Assembly: GCF_002865645.1 (NCBI RefSeq)
Contig: NW_020194549.1
Span: 393,021 to 457,020, forward strand
Reading direction: 5' to 3'
Origin: Hyaloscypha bicolor E
Taxonomy: Eukaryota; Ascomycota; Leotiomycetes; Helotiales; Hyaloscyphaceae
Length of the DNA: 64,000 bases
A program made the translations under genes and the position numbers. The notes under the pieces are model-generated. The model did no database searches. It worked only from the letters and a program-made list of their open reading frames with translations, and was not told where the DNA came from. The first letter of the stretch is position 1, and the number at the start of each line of letters is the position of its first letter. Shown piece after piece: positions 50,240 through 64,000 of the stretch.

Positions 50240-53200
50240 TTTAACTTAACTAAAATTGAGAGATAATAAATTATTTAATAAATATTTAATAAATATACTT
50301 ATTTTCTTAACTTCTTTCTAATTACCTTCTATACTTATTTAGTATATTTATAAATACTAAAAAGCTTTTTACTATATCTTAAATTTAGTAAAATAGAATA
50401 ATTTATCTTTTATTATTATATATTTTTTTTATATATATATTATATATCTATATTACTATCTTTATATATTAATATAAAGTATCTTTCTTACTAAAAGTAT
50501 AGTAATAAAAGTTCTATAACTTGAATTCGAATTTTATTTTATATAATAAAATAAAAGATACTATTTATTTATAAATTCGAAAGCAATTTCTATTAAGAAG
50601 TAATTAAATAATATATAATAAAGTAATTAATAGATCTATTATAAAATCTAATAATATAATAAGTACTATTAGTTCTTAGCATACTATATATATAATTTTA
50701 TAGATTTCAGATTCTAATAATAGCTTAATAGCTTATAATTATTATTATAAGTATCTAGAAATCTATAAATAAAAAAAGAAATAATTTATTTATATCTTAA
50801 AGTTTCTAAATATATATCCTATATACTAATTCTTATATAGAGCAAGATCTGCTTTTTTCTTTAAGATTTCGAGGCTATAATTATATAGTTTTTTAAAATA
50901 TATATTACTTTTTTTAATAAGATCTATAGATTCTATACTAATAATAAATAAAGAAATAAGAGAATTAAATCTGGATATAATATTAACCGGCAGATTTATA
51001 TAAAGCTATTAGTAGCCTAAAGTAATAATATTTATAATATATAAGAATTCTTTAAATACCTTTATTTAAAATATATTATTATTTTATATTTCTTTTTCTT
51101 TTACTTTTACTTATAAAAAAATGTATTTTACTATATATAATTATATTTAAATTAAATTTTAATACAGGTATATTTATTATATAATTCGAATATAATATAT
51201 TAATTATAAGAAAACTTATAAATATTATTCTTCTTTAGTTATTATAATTGAATTCAGATATATTTTATTACTCTAAGCTAATAACTACTAACTTACTATT
51301 ACTAGATAAAACTAAAAATAAAGTAATTATTATTTATTAGTTATAAATCTTATTTAAATAATCTATTAAATAAATAATTCTAGTATCCAGATATAAGAAA
51401 TAGAGAAAGAAAGTATAAGAGGTTATTTATAAATAAAGAGAGTAATTATAAAAGTAGTATTAGAAGAATAGTATAATATTTGATTTTTTGGGAAGTAGTA
51501 GCTAGTAATAGAGCTAATAGATAAATTCGAGATATATTTCGAGACTATTATAAGATTAGTAATATTTTAATAAACTTTATAGTAGCTTCGTTTTAATTAA
51601 TAAGTTTTAGTACTATAGAATACTTTATAATAAGAATATATAGTTTGTAAAGAATTTACTATATTAAATTCAATATCTTTATATAGTAATCGGGTATTAT
51701 AAAGCCTCAAGTATTTTGCCTTTTTAAGTTCTAATAAACTACCTTAATTCTGACTTCTATCTCTTATAATATTAGATCTAAAGAATATTATCTATTAGAA
51801 ATAGAGAACTTAGCAAATTTGTAACTACTTTAGAAAAAGGTACTTTACTTGAATAAAAAACTTGAAGAACCTGTAATTCCCTTATAGAGAAGTGCTTTAT
51901 TTAAATAAAAAATTCGGAGAATCTATAACCCTCTTATAAAGAGGTACCTTAGCTAAATAATAAACTCAAAGAATTTGTAATCTTCTGGCTTCTCTTTATA
52001 AACTAGTACTTCTAATTCCGAGAGTCTTCTAGTCTATATATATATTACTACTAATTATAGTATCTTATATATTTATTATATAAATATTTTATTACTTGGT
52101 TTTATTAGAGAAATTACTTTCTCTTATTATTCTGAGCTATATTATTTGCCTTCTTTACTTATACTAAATTATAGAAGAGATATCTATAGCTACTTCTTTA
52201 TTACTACTTCTAATTTAAGAAGTTACTAAAAATAACGAAATTTTAATTATATTTGAGATTAAGTAAATAAGGCTCTCTAGAAAGCTCTTACTTAAGAACC
52301 TATACTAATTTAATAGATTTTTAAGTAAACCCGATTTAATATTAATAAGCTTATTAGTATATCTCTAGATAATAAGCTATAAATATCTTAATTTATATTA
52401 ATAGTATAAATAGAGCCTAAAACTTCTAATTAGAATTAAAGAAAAATAGTATTAGAAATATATATTATTAAGAAAACCTATAATAGTAAGTTTTATAAAA
52501 TTACTATTTATAAGTTATATTTTCTATAGCTTCTTAGTTATAGATTTGAGTTTGAGCTTAATGTTAATTATAATTAGATAAAACTAATAGATATAGAAAT
52601 ATAGGTTTATAAAATATTACTAGTAAGAAAAAAAGCTTAAGCTTATTTTCTTAAAAATATTATTAGAGAAATCTCATTTAAATAAAGGCAAAAATTCGAA
52701 TAATATTATTATTATATTATATTATATAAATTATAAATATTATTTAAATAAGCTATTTTAAACTATTATATTCTAGTAAATTTAATATTTACTATTTTTA
52801 AATATTTTTATTAATTTTCTCGGAAATCTAATTTTTAGATCTATAATAAACTTTACTAGTAGCTTATATTTATTAGTTTAAGTTTAGACTCTAATTATAG
52901 TCTCATTTCTGAACTTTTTAGAAAGAACTAAAATTATATAAATCTTTTTAAAGATATATTAAAAAATTAATAAAATATAAAATCTTATTATATTTTACTT
53001 TATTAGTTACTATTTATATTATATAGTATAAAGTATAATTTTAGACTATATAAATTTAATCCGAAATATATAACTAATAAAAATATTAATATAATTAGTT
53101 CTTTTATTAGTATTAAAGAATTAAACTATTTTGGGTACTTTAATTTATAAATAATAGCTAATACTTTTTTATATTTTAAGGTCTTTATTAAGTATAATAG

Positions 53201-54612
53201 TAGTATATTAGATATTATAAAATTAGCTAATAAAATAATAATATCTTTTCTAATTAGTTTCTCGGAAAAATATTTAATATAATATATCTAATAACTAATC
53301 TGGAAAATACTAATATGCTCTAGAATCTTCTAATTAAAATATTATATAAACTTAATATAGAAGTAGTAAATAAAGCTTATATATACTAGTTATATATTTA
53401 TTATTAGTAATTTTTCTTTAAAAAGTCAGATAATAATATATTACTAGTTCTAATTTAGAGTTTAATAACTAGTAATATTATTTGAAACTTTAGTAAATAA
53501 GTAATCTCAAATAATAGTTTAAATTTATATTAATAACTTCTTAAAAACATTCAGAAATCTTAAATAATAGAATAGCTTATATTAATTCTAGCTATCTAGC
53601 TATATTTTTAATAGCTTTTTTTTTACTTTTCTAATATTATATAATTTATTAAAGGCTCTTTTCTAGCAGATTTTAATACTTTTCTAATAGGCAAGCGATT
53701 TAGTAATAAGTATATAGTTCTTAAATATATAATATTTTTATTTTCTTAGGCTTTTAATAATTTAAGAAATAATTATTAAAATATATATTAATTTCTTAAT
53801 ACTATATTTAATATAGAAACCCTTGCTTTAAAATATTCTAATAGAACTTTAATTTAATATTAGATATATAAAATAAAGAAAAGGCTAGCTTATAAAGCTA
53901 CTAAAGTATAAATATATAAGTTCTATATATTTCAGAATTCTAAAAGGTTTTTAACTAGTATTTTAGCTATTATATTTTCTATAAGATATAATCTAATTTA
54001 TTAAATTCAATTATTTCTTTATTTTATTTTCTGGTATTACTTCTTAACTATTATTTTAGCTATTATACTTTATATAAAATATAATTAAATTAGTAAAAAT
54101 ATTTAATATTTAGTTAATATTACTAATAATATTTTTTTAATATCTTAAGTTATTTTTGGTTTATAAAATTCTTCTTTTTTCGATTTATAAATTTTATTTT
54201 ATTTTATTTATACTTATATATATATATATATTATAGTCTCTATTAACCGAATTAATAATTTCTATTTATTTATATTTTTATATTTTTCTTAAAGTTTATT
54301 CTTATTTTTCTTTCTTTATAAACTAGAGTAAATTAGTTAGAATTAGTAGTTTATTAGCTTTTTTTATATTAGTAAATTAGAAGCTTTTTTTTAATAAAAA
54401 AAAAGAACTAGACTAATACTAGATAAAAATTACTTATAGCCTTTAGAATACTCTTTTTTAGATTTACTATTTAGTAGCTTATTTAAATTCATTTATTATA
54501 TAATATAAAATATAGAACTTAAAAAAGATATTTAATATAAATATAGAAAATAGAATACTTAACTTGAAGTTAGAATATTAATATTTAAGAAAGAATTCTC
54601 TTATTATATTAT
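50240..54612. other. Unresolved RIPed repeat DNA
   Basis: Strongly AT-rich, stop-filled DNA. Some stretches (51.6-52.1 kb) keep slightly more GC, and similar short blocks recur at 51840, 51895 and 51955 (TACTTTACTTGAATAAAAAACTTG-like), which looks like a degraded tandem repeat of about 55-60 bp. No coding family was recognised. Confidence 0.4.
51835..51990. repeat. Degraded tandem repeat, about 55-60-bp unit
   Basis: Three imperfect units with the order AAAGAGGTACTTTACTTGAATAA, AACTTGAAGAATCTGTAA, CTTATAGAGAAGT. They recur at about 51835, 51892 and 51947. Confidence 0.55.
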
Positions 54613-54940
54613 TATAGATCTATAAAAGAAGCCTATAAATAAGGCACTTATAGAAGAACTATTTATTAAAAAAAAACTAAACTAAAGAGAAAAGAAAGTC
54701 TCGAGCTAAAATCCCTTAAGTATTTATAGTTCCTTACTTATAGCTCGGCCTAATAAGGCTTAATATTCTAAATTTCCCAAAGTATAGCTTTCCTTAGCTT
54801 TATTATATATAACTATTATATAACTTCAGATATTAGATATTAAGCTCAGATACTAAGCTTAGATATTAAATACCAGATATTAAGCTTAGATACTAAATAC
54901 CAGATACTAAGCTAGGTAAAGTATTAAATTATAATATTAC
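54613..54940 (-). repeat. 3' LTR of element D
   Basis: Direct repeat of 60650-60946. It shares CTATTTATTAAAAAAA, CTCGAGCTAA and TATAGTTCCTTACTTATA blocks. It ends in a tandem GATATTAAGCTCAGATACTAAGC-type repeat (54826-54912). The exact right end is uncertain. Confidence 0.7.
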
Positions 54941-57900
54941 TTCTTTTTTTTTTTTTAGAAAAAGCTTGTTTTTAAACAAATAGATATTATAGAATTATTA
55001 TTTAAATTATTATAATTCTTTATTTCGTTTTTCTAGGCTTTTATCTAGTTAACTAGCCTCTTTAGTAGACCTGGTTATTATTAATTAGCCAAGTAGTAAT
55101 CTTATAGCTTATAGAGAAAGTATTTCAGATTAGAAGCCAGATACTAGTTAAGGTCTTTATTATATCTAATCTAACTAATCCTATATAAAAGCTTGCCCCA
55201 CTTTGCCTTTAATACTAGAATATCTTATACTTTATATTTTTAGTCTATTATTACTTGAATTAGTAATAGTAGTTTATTTTTCTAGCCAGATAGTAGATTA
55301 TTAGTAGCCTTATATAAATAGTTAGAAGAAAATATATTATAAATTTTAATACTTTTAAATAGTTTAATTTTATAGAAGTTACTAACTTAATATAATATTA
55401 AATAAAGCCCGGTTATTTAGTAGTCTAGCTTATAGCTAGAGTATTATATTTTCTATTTATTTATTAATATATATATTTTATTTCTTACTTTAAAGTCTAT
55501 AAAATAATATTTAATACTAATATATTTCTTTATTCTCTTTTATATTTATTCTATATTTTTCTTATTTCTTTTTATAGTATTCTCTATTTAGCTAATAATC
55601 TATTAAGCCTTTATTTTATTTAGCTTGTCTTAAAGTATATATAATAGATATATATAATAATATATAAATATATATTAGATATTATAGATCTAGTTTTCTA
55701 TTTTAGATAAAGCTTATAATTAGAATTATATAAATTATATAAAATTGCATTTTCTAGTTAAGTAAAATACTTTATAGGCTTAGCTAAATACTAGAAAATA
55801 TATAGGGAAATATTTCTAGCTTTAGAAAAAGATATTAATTAGTTTTTTATTAGAATTAATTCTTGAAATTAGTTATATTTATAAGTATTATTTTATTACT
55901 TATATATTACTTTATTATTATATATTTTATAATATAGTTATTAGAGTTAATTAGTTAAAAGAGGCTTATAAAAGTATATTATTAAGGAGTTTATATAAAG
56001 ATATACTAATAAAGCTATATAGAAAAATAAGTTAAATATAATTAATTATTAGTAAATAGTTATTTTAATTATTTTAGTAATATATAATATATAGATATAA
56101 TTATTAATTAATATATTAGTTTATAATTTCTATTTATCTATTAGTTTATAAATAATATATTATTAATAGCTTTGGCTTTATATCTAGAATTCTATTAAAC
56201 TTCTTCTAAAATACTAATATAAATTACGGATTATAATTAGAAATAATAGAGGCTAGAAGGCTATAATAATAGTAAATAGTTTATAGATATATCTTTATTA
56301 TATTCTTTATTATAATTATCTTATAATAAGATATAGAAATAGCTTACTTACTTAATTAGTTAATTATAATATATATAGTATTATAACTAAACTTTAAACT
56401 AGATATTAACTTGAAATCTATTATAATATATTATTATAAATAGTTCGGAATTAATAAAGAATAAAATAAACTAGAGGTTTTATTTTTTGAAATATTTACT
56501 TATTTATATAATTAGTAGTTATAAATATATTAAATAATATTATATTATATATTTTTCTAGTAATACTATAGCTATAATAGTTTATATATCTTATTTTTAC
56601 CGGGATATATTATAAAGACTTAATTATAAGTCTTATAAATTAAATCTATATATAATTATTTTTCTAATATTATAAGTTATCTATAATATAGTAATAATCT
56701 ATTCTTTATAGTAAAGTCGGTATTATTCTATTTAGTCTATTTATAGAGGACTTATAAAAAGAAAACTTTATAGTTATTTTATAGGATTTATTTAATTAAA
56801 TTATTTATTTTATTAAGGTTATTATTATTATTTTAAAAAGAAAAGAGAGAGTTAACTTTAATATTAAGGTCCTAAAATATCTTTAAATTAACTTAATTTT
56901 AAGAAAGAAAAGCTATAGTATAGTATTTATTTTTTATTTTATTTTATTAGATAATCTTATTATTTTAATATATTAAAGTATTAACTTTTATATTCTATTT
57001 ACTAGATCTATATTAAATAATAAAATAATATTTAACTAAGACTTTAGTTTATCTAGCTTATTTACTTACAAGCTTTTTATTATTATAAAGTATTCTAATA
57101 TATAATAGTTTATATAAATCTAGATTTAATAAATAATTCCCTAAAATTTCGAATATTATTAATTCAAAAATTATATAATAGTAAGTATTTCTTTATTATA
57201 TATTTTATAGTTATATTCTATAAATACTATTATTTTTAAGAAGAATATTATAGGATATTATTTATTACTATATTATTAGAAGAAAATACTAGTAATAATA
57301 TTATTTAATATATTAGTTTTAATTATTAATTATTATTTTAGATTATAGTAATAGAATAGAGCTAATAATATAAAATAAACTTTAGGTTTCTTAAAAGTAT
57401 TCTAATAAATCTTATTAAATAAAAAGAGAATATCTATATATATAAGATTTAATAGAGGCTTAGTAATCTTACTATAATTATAAATAAATCTTTTATAAAA
57501 GTTATAGAATTCTAGAAAGGCTTATATATCTTTTATAATTTAAAAAGCTTTCTAATTCTTTATAATAGTAATCTTTTTAGAGCCGACTTTAATACTATCT
57601 ATAAAGATAATAAAGCCAAGATATTTCATATATATAATATAAAATTTGTATTTCTTAATATCTATTTATAAGTCTATATTCTAGAGTTACTAAAGGATCT
57701 TCTTTATATAGAATTTATATTCTAATTTATTATTAGAATAAATAAGGATATTATCTAGATAAGCTATATAAAAGTCGTCTAGGTAATTAAATAAAATCTC
57801 GTTTATATAGTATTAGTAAATAGCTAGTCTATTAGTTAATTTAAAAAATAAAACCTTATATTTATATATTCTATAATATATATAAAATATTATTAATTCT

Positions 57901-60649
57901 TCTAATTCGGGATCTATACGAATTTAAAAAGCCTAATAAATATTAAGCTTTATAAAGATTTTAGTTTTACTAATTCTAGCTAAGGTTTTATTAATAAAAG
58001 AAAGAAAATAATAGTTCTTATAAATAATCTAGTTAAGTTTCTAATAATTAATATAGAATTATAGGCTTTTATTAGACTTTTTTATAAAAAGAATAAAGGC
58101 TATAAATAATAATTAGCTAGAAATAAGAAAGCTCTTATTAAGGTTCTTTAGAAAATATTTCTTTATAGCTTCTAATTCGGCTATTATTATCTAATATAAA
58201 AGGCTATATTTCAGATATTTCTCTGCTTTATTTTCTAATTATATCTTATAATTATATAACTAGTAAAAAAGTAAAAAATTAGAGGCTTTTTTAGAGAAAG
58301 TATTATTAAACTTAATATATTATTCGGAAATAATAGGGTTTTTAATATTAGCTTTTAAAGAAGGCTCTTTTTATTATTTAAAAAAGCTATTAATCTTATA
58401 AAGGCTTATAGTAAAGGCTTTATTCTCGGATTATTAAAGGTAATAATATATATTTATAGAACTAATACTAGTAATTTTAATAATAGAAGCTTTTACTAGC
58501 TTTCTTTTTATATATAGTCTCTTCTAATATAAGGTATTTATATAATAAATAATACTAGCTAGAGAGTTTTCTATTTAGTAATAGCTATTTTAAGTATTCT
58601 ATTTATAGAAGTATTTAATTTTTGGCTTTCAAGAAATAGAAGCAACTAATATTAGTTTTAGCTTTTTATTTAAATCTAATTCAGAATTAGTAGAATTATA
58701 TCTAGAGGTAGTATTATTATTAGAACTAGTATATAGAAAGAAGTTAGTAATAAAGTTATTCTTTATATTATAATTTTTAATAAAAGCTTATTTTCTAATA
58801 ACTTATTATTAGTTCTTGTTATTAAATATATAGTTTCTGACTTTAATATTTATTTAATAATTAGAGTAAGAGGTATATCTCGGAGCAAGAAGTAAAGCTT
58901 TTCAAGATATAGAAATCTCTTATATAACCGAGAGTAATAAAAAGAGAAGTTCGGGCTATATTAAATATTAGTTTCAAATATTAAGAAATAAATTAAAGTA
59001 TTTTAGCTATTTGTGGCCAAGAATAAAATTATAAGATTTAAGCTTAAGAATTAATAAGGAAATATTATACTATTATCTCTAATTAATAATAAGATATATT
59101 TTTAAGAAGTAGGTAATATAGGTTTCTAGCTTGCTATTATATCTCTTAATATTAATAGGCTTAAATAAATACTGGAATTTGAGATTAAAGAAAGTAGTAA
59201 TATCTATAATAAAAAAAGTATTAATAAATATAAAACTATTTACTCTAGAGTTAGTAAGAAAGGAAATATTAATTAAATATCTATTATAAAATAAGCTATA
59301 AGATATAGTTAAGTATAGTTCTTTTATTAACTAGTTTAGGTTAATCTTTATAAAATTAATTTCAAGTTTACCTAAAAAGAAGTTTTTTTCTAGGTATTCT
59401 TATTTCCCGGTATATTATTTATATTAGCTTTTATAAGCTTATTATCTTTCTCTAATTCCTTAATATTAGTAATATACTTTAATACTAAATAGTTATAGGC
59501 TATATAACGAGTCTAAAAGTAGTTAAAATAGATTAAAATTAAAGTAAAAGTGCTTTTTCTTTTAATAGCTAGCTTACTAATAATTAGAAGTATTCGGGCT
59601 AGTATAAAAATATAAGAAGTTATTATATAGAGCTTAGAAATAGCAAATATAGAGGTATTAGAAATAGTAAAAGTTAGAAAAATAGTAATAGCTCGAGCTT
59701 TAATATATTTTCTAAGATTCTTATAGGTTTATAATACTTTTATCTCGGAATTAACTAATGAGGCTATATAGTATAAATTATAGAATATATAAATAAAGTA
59801 GTATTAGCTTATAAGTTATTTTAAAAAAGAAAGATTAGCTTATTATATAGCTTATTAATATAGTTCTATAAATAGATCTAAGCTTTATTTACTAAATAAA
59901 TAAACTTAATCTTAAATTTATAAAAGATCTAAATATTATTTATTTATAGCTTCTTATATTTATATCTAGCTTTATATATATAGCAAGAGTTAATAAAGTA
60001 TTTACTGAGATAGTTAATTATCTCTATAGCTATCTTAAAAGAATTAGTAATATTAGGCTTATATTAAATATATAAGTAATATTAGATATTACTAAGCTTT
60101 AAGGAATTCGGAATTTTTATAAAATAAAACTTACTATATTTAGAAACTTCTCTAGCTAGATATACTTATTTAATAAAAGAAACTAGAGAATTAGATATTA
60201 TATTATAGTATTTAGATTAGAAATATATATTATTTAAAGTATAATTTCTATTAATAAAATATTTTCGGGAAATCTTTTCTATATTAAGTAAGTAAGCTAG
60301 ACTAGTAGCCAAGCTATTCAGGATTATATAATTAGTCTGAGTATTTATCTGAATTTTAACTTGAGCTTATTATAATACAAATATATTAGAATAGATATTA
60401 GATAAAATAAAAAATTCTTTTAGAATAAAAGGTTTTACTTTAAAAATATTTTTAGTACTAGATATAAGAGGTGAAATTACAGGATATAAATAAAGATTCT
60501 TAGAAGAGCTATTAGTATAAGAGGCTATATTAAAGGTATTAGATATATATAATTTATATATAGAGAATTATTTTTTAAAAATAAATAAATATTTTAGAAA
60601 AGATATTCTAGAATCTTTTTAAGCAGAAAAAATAAGCTTAGTTTAGTAT

Positions 60650-60946
60650 TATAAACCTATAAAGAAAGCCTATAAATAAAGTATTTATAGAAGAACTATT
60701 TATTAAAAAAACTAAGCTAAGAAGAAAAGGAAATCTCGAGCTAAGATCTCTTAAATATTTATAGTTCCTTACTTATAACTCGGCCTAATAGAGCTTAGTA
60801 TCCTAAATTTCCCAGAATATAGCTTCTCTTAGCTTTATTATATATAACTATTATATAACCTCAAATACTAGATATTAAGCTCAGATATTAAGCTCAGATA
60901 TTAAATACTAGATATTAAGCTAGATAAAATATTAAATTATAATATA
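60650..60946 (-). repeat. 5' LTR of element D
   Basis: Direct repeat of 54613-54940 with fewer copies of the GATATTAAGCTCA tandem unit (60868-60922), explaining the length difference. Confidence 0.7.
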
Positions 60947-63900
60947 TATTATATTTAAAGTTTAATTATATATTATATATATTTATATAATTATCTAATC
61001 TAGGAAATTATAAAAGAAAAGAGATATTTATAAAGCTAAATAAAGTTAAGAGGCTCTATAAAATCTCTAGTATATTAAAGTTACTAGATAAGTTCTAAGA
61101 AATAGTTATACTTAAATTATATCTTTTAGAACTAGAAATTAAATTAAGCGAGATATTTTCTGGTTATTACTTTTATTTGACTTATAATTCTATAAAGCCT
61201 AATAAAAAAAATATAAAGTATTTTCTTATTATAACTAAAAATTCGAAATTATTAGCCGAGCTAGAAAAAATAGTTATAAAAGTAAAGTAGTATTATATTA
61301 TAATAAAAATTCTAAAGATTAATATATTTTCGAGTAAAGTAATAGTTATAATAAAAGAAAAATACTAGCTTATAGTAGTTATATATTATATTTATTTACT
61401 AGAATATAAAATAATCTAGTTAAAGAAAAATATATTATATAATAAAATTAAAATTAAATATTATTAAGTAATTTAAAAGTAGAATTAGTAAAGATTCTTA
61501 TTTCTTTTTTCTAATAAGTAATAGAGTATTATTCTTTTATAAAAAGATATTTATTTAAGAAATATATTCTAGTATTTAAGTAATTTAGATTTCTTACTCT
61601 TAATTTATTAGAATAGAAACTTATTATTTTCTTTTAAGCTTTAATTATATATTATATTTTAGTAACTTTAAATAATATAGTTTTACTAAAAGGAAATATT
61701 TTTATAAATTAAATTACTAATATAAGAAGCTATATATATTCAGGTATTTTCTAATTAATTAGAGGATTTTTTTATAATATATAATAAAACTAGCTATCTT
61801 ATATATAGTAATATAGTTTCTTTTTAGAAGTAAAATTAAAGTAAAATAAAGCAAATAAATATTAAATTAAAACTTCGAGCTTTTTACTCGAGTATATATA
61901 ATTAAATATATTATATAATTTATATTATATATTAATTAAATATACTATATAATTTATATTATATATTAATTAATTCTATATATAAAATATTAGCTCTAAT
62001 ATTATATAAAGGCTAATATATTACTCTATATAACAGGCTATATTATTAGACTATAAAAAGGCTTATTTATAGTAGGGTTTAATATATATATATATATATT
62101 TTATATATTTTTCTTTTATAAATAGTATTTTAAAGCTGCTTTAGCTTCTTTTTCTATTTTATTATAAATATTTAAAATACTATTAAAATATAAAATATAA
62201 AGAAATCTATATATTAAGTTTATTTATATAATAAAAGATATATAAAATACTAAAGCGAATTTATTATACTTATAAAATTAAATTAAAAGTAGCTATACTT
62301 TATAATAAATATTACTTGCTTTATAGAAAAAGAATAACTTCCTTTCTAATATAGTATATAATATCTATTTATCTAATATACTAACTAGTTATAATAATAA
62401 TAGTTTTTTATAACTAGTATTAAGCTTTTTTCCTTATATATATTATTTCTATAAATTACTATTAACTATTAAAATATTAAATATAAAGTTACTAAATTCT
62501 ATTAAATATTATAGTTATTTTTATACTAATTAAGTTTATTAACTTATGAAATTACTTTTATAAATATAATAATATTACTAGTATTATAACTTATATAAAG
62601 TTAATAAATAATAAAAAATAAGAAACTAAAATATATAAGAAAAATAAGAATATTATTTAAGGAAATTATATAAGATATAAATACTATATTTATAAAAAGA
62701 ATTATTAACTAATTTCTTATAATATTTCAGAAGTTCTCTATTATTCTATAAGATTTTTAGTAGTTTTATATATTTTAAATAAGAATATATTAGTTATTAA
62801 AATAGAATAAATAGTAGATAATATTTATATATAAATCTATAGTTTATTTTCTACTAAATACTATTAAGAATTACTAGATTTAATATTTAATTAATAGATT
62901 TAAGATAATATAATTCTAAATATAAATTCCTTTATATTTATATTTTTTATTTTTAAAAATCGGCTCTTTTATATTTCTGTAATTTCAGAGAAATTCTTTT
63001 ATATTAGTTAAAGCTAAACTTATTATTTCTAATTTATATTCTTTATATTATTATCTAGAAAATCGAAATTTATATTCTAATAAATATAAAACTTTATTTT
63101 AATTTATTTCTTAGAAATAAATCCGGTTATTTTCTAATTAATAAATCTAATTTTATAGCTTTTAATTAAATTAATAATAGTATTCTTTAGTTTTATATTA
63201 TAATAATATAATATAAAAATATTTTATTTTATCTTAAGTTCTTTATAATATAGAAGTAATATTTTATATAAATATTTATTAGATATTTAAAGAGATTTTA
63301 TTTAATTCTCTAATAAATTACTTTTATTAATACTATATATCTTATTTTTCTTTTTTGTATTAATTCTTTATAAATTTTTATAATATATCTAATATATATT
63401 TTCTTTATTACTTTATTTATATTTAACTAAGCCTTTTCTAAAGTATTTTCTAATATTCGACTTATAAAGAAATAGTATTAATTATTATATTTTTTATAAT
63501 ATAGAATATAAGAAATTAGAAATATTAGAATAGAGCTATTTATAAAATTATATAAATAGCTTAGTATAATATATTCGGGTATTTTACTTGAGGTTTTTAG
63601 AACTTATACTTTTAGAAATACTTTACTAATTTATTATATTATATTATAATTACTAGTATTATAAATTAATTATACTAGACTAGTAAAAAAAAGTAGACAA
63701 GTTTAGTTCTTTAAATAATCTAGCTTAAATAAAATATAAAATACATTTCTATTATTATTTCAAAAATAACTAAATAATAGTCTAATAATTATATATAAAA
63801 AAAGAAGTATATTTCCGATAATTTATAAGTTATAATTAATTTCGCAAACCGACTATTAAACTAGTTTCGGTTTATATATATTAGTAATAAATTCAGAATA

Positions 63901-64000
63901 GAAAAAGAATTTCAGGCTAAAGTAAAAAATTTAAAAATAATTTATATTTTGACTATAAGTATAGCTTAGTATTTAAAGCAAATTAAGCTATATCTAATAG
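60947..64000. other. Unresolved RIPed repeat DNA at the right edge
   Basis: Extremely AT-rich and stop-filled on both strands. It contains a 44-bp unit repeated twice (61902-61972) and a (TA)n run (62080-62097). No gene or element family was recognised. Confidence 0.4.
61902..61972. repeat. AT tandem duplication
   Basis: The unit TTAAATATATTATATAATTT followed by ATATTATATATTAA occurs twice in direct succession with one mismatch. Confidence 0.7.

Larger units (their letters stand above)
54613..60946 (-). mobile_element. RIPed Ty3/Gypsy element D
   Basis: About 6.3 kb between direct repeats at 54613-54940 and 60650-60946. The minus strand carries a degraded reverse transcriptase: a PFxLTNxLAxY-like block near 57850-57810, then FNYLDDF and YLDNILIYS at about 57800-57730, where the YLDD aspartate has become Asn. 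This matches the Gypsy family that reads FDYLDDF before the active site. No target duplication could be fixed because the flanks are too simple. All frames are interrupted. Confidence 0.75.

Noticed and set aside
1..64000. CRISPR arrays, operons, ribosome binding sites, tRNA or rRNA genes
   Set aside because: The spliced genes and RIP pattern are fungal; no spaced direct repeats, cloverleaf or rRNA sequence was seen.

Overview
The window looks like a filamentous ascomycete (Pezizomycotina) chromosome with a two-compartment genome. Three genes with ordinary codon use and short GT-AG introns (55-74 nt) lie in base-balanced DNA at about 12.9-16.4 kb and 19.9-28.9 kb. The rest (1-12.5, 16.44-19.65 and 29-64 kb) is extremely AT-rich. 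In that DNA CpA and TpG are almost absent and TpA dominates, every long frame is full of TAA/TAG, and all recognisable genes are transposon pol/gag remnants. This is the signature of repeat-induced point mutation (RIP). The species cannot be named from this sequence.

Layout. 1-9.27 kb: two Copia-like element remnants in inverted, head-to-head arrangement. 9.27-12.03 kb: the 3' part of a Ty3/Gypsy element (B) with its LTR. 12.48-13.28 kb: a HET-domain (heterokaryon incompatibility) pseudogene broken by RIP-type stops. 14.85-15.68 kb (-): an intronless 274-aa gene whose strand order and conserved spots resemble a gasdermin pore-forming domain with a short acidic tail. 16.385-19.893 kb: a RIPed DNA transposon with perfect 28-bp TIRs and a TA target duplication, carrying a solo LTR. 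20.03-23.23 kb (-): a four-exon, 1005-aa intracellular subtilisin-like protease with an N-terminal helical/DUF7580-like region. 23.86-28.47 kb (+): a four-exon, 1467-aa C2H2 zinc finger / kinase-like / AIG1-type GTPase / coiled-coil fusion, divergent from the protease. 29.26-50.24 kb: a very large Gypsy element (E), with a second Gypsy element (A, 38.1-45.9 kb) nested in it; both have LTRs and matching target duplications. 54.6-60.95 kb: a third Gypsy element (D). 50.2-54.6 and 60.95-64 kb: unresolved RIPed repeats.

How the genes may work together. The pairing of a gasdermin-like gene with a subtilisin-like protease gene matches the Podospora HET-Q1/HET-Q2 system, in which the protease removes a small C-terminal piece and releases the cell-killing pore former. 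With the transposon removed the two genes would be about 0.84 kb apart on the same strand. The adjacent kinase/GTPase fusion and the dead HET-domain gene are both from families tied to fungal non-self recognition or signalling. I therefore read 12.5-28.5 kb as a candidate regulated-cell-death (allorecognition/immunity) island embedded in RIPed repeats. The exon structures and protease catalytic residues are read directly from the sequence. The gasdermin identity and the joint function are inferences.
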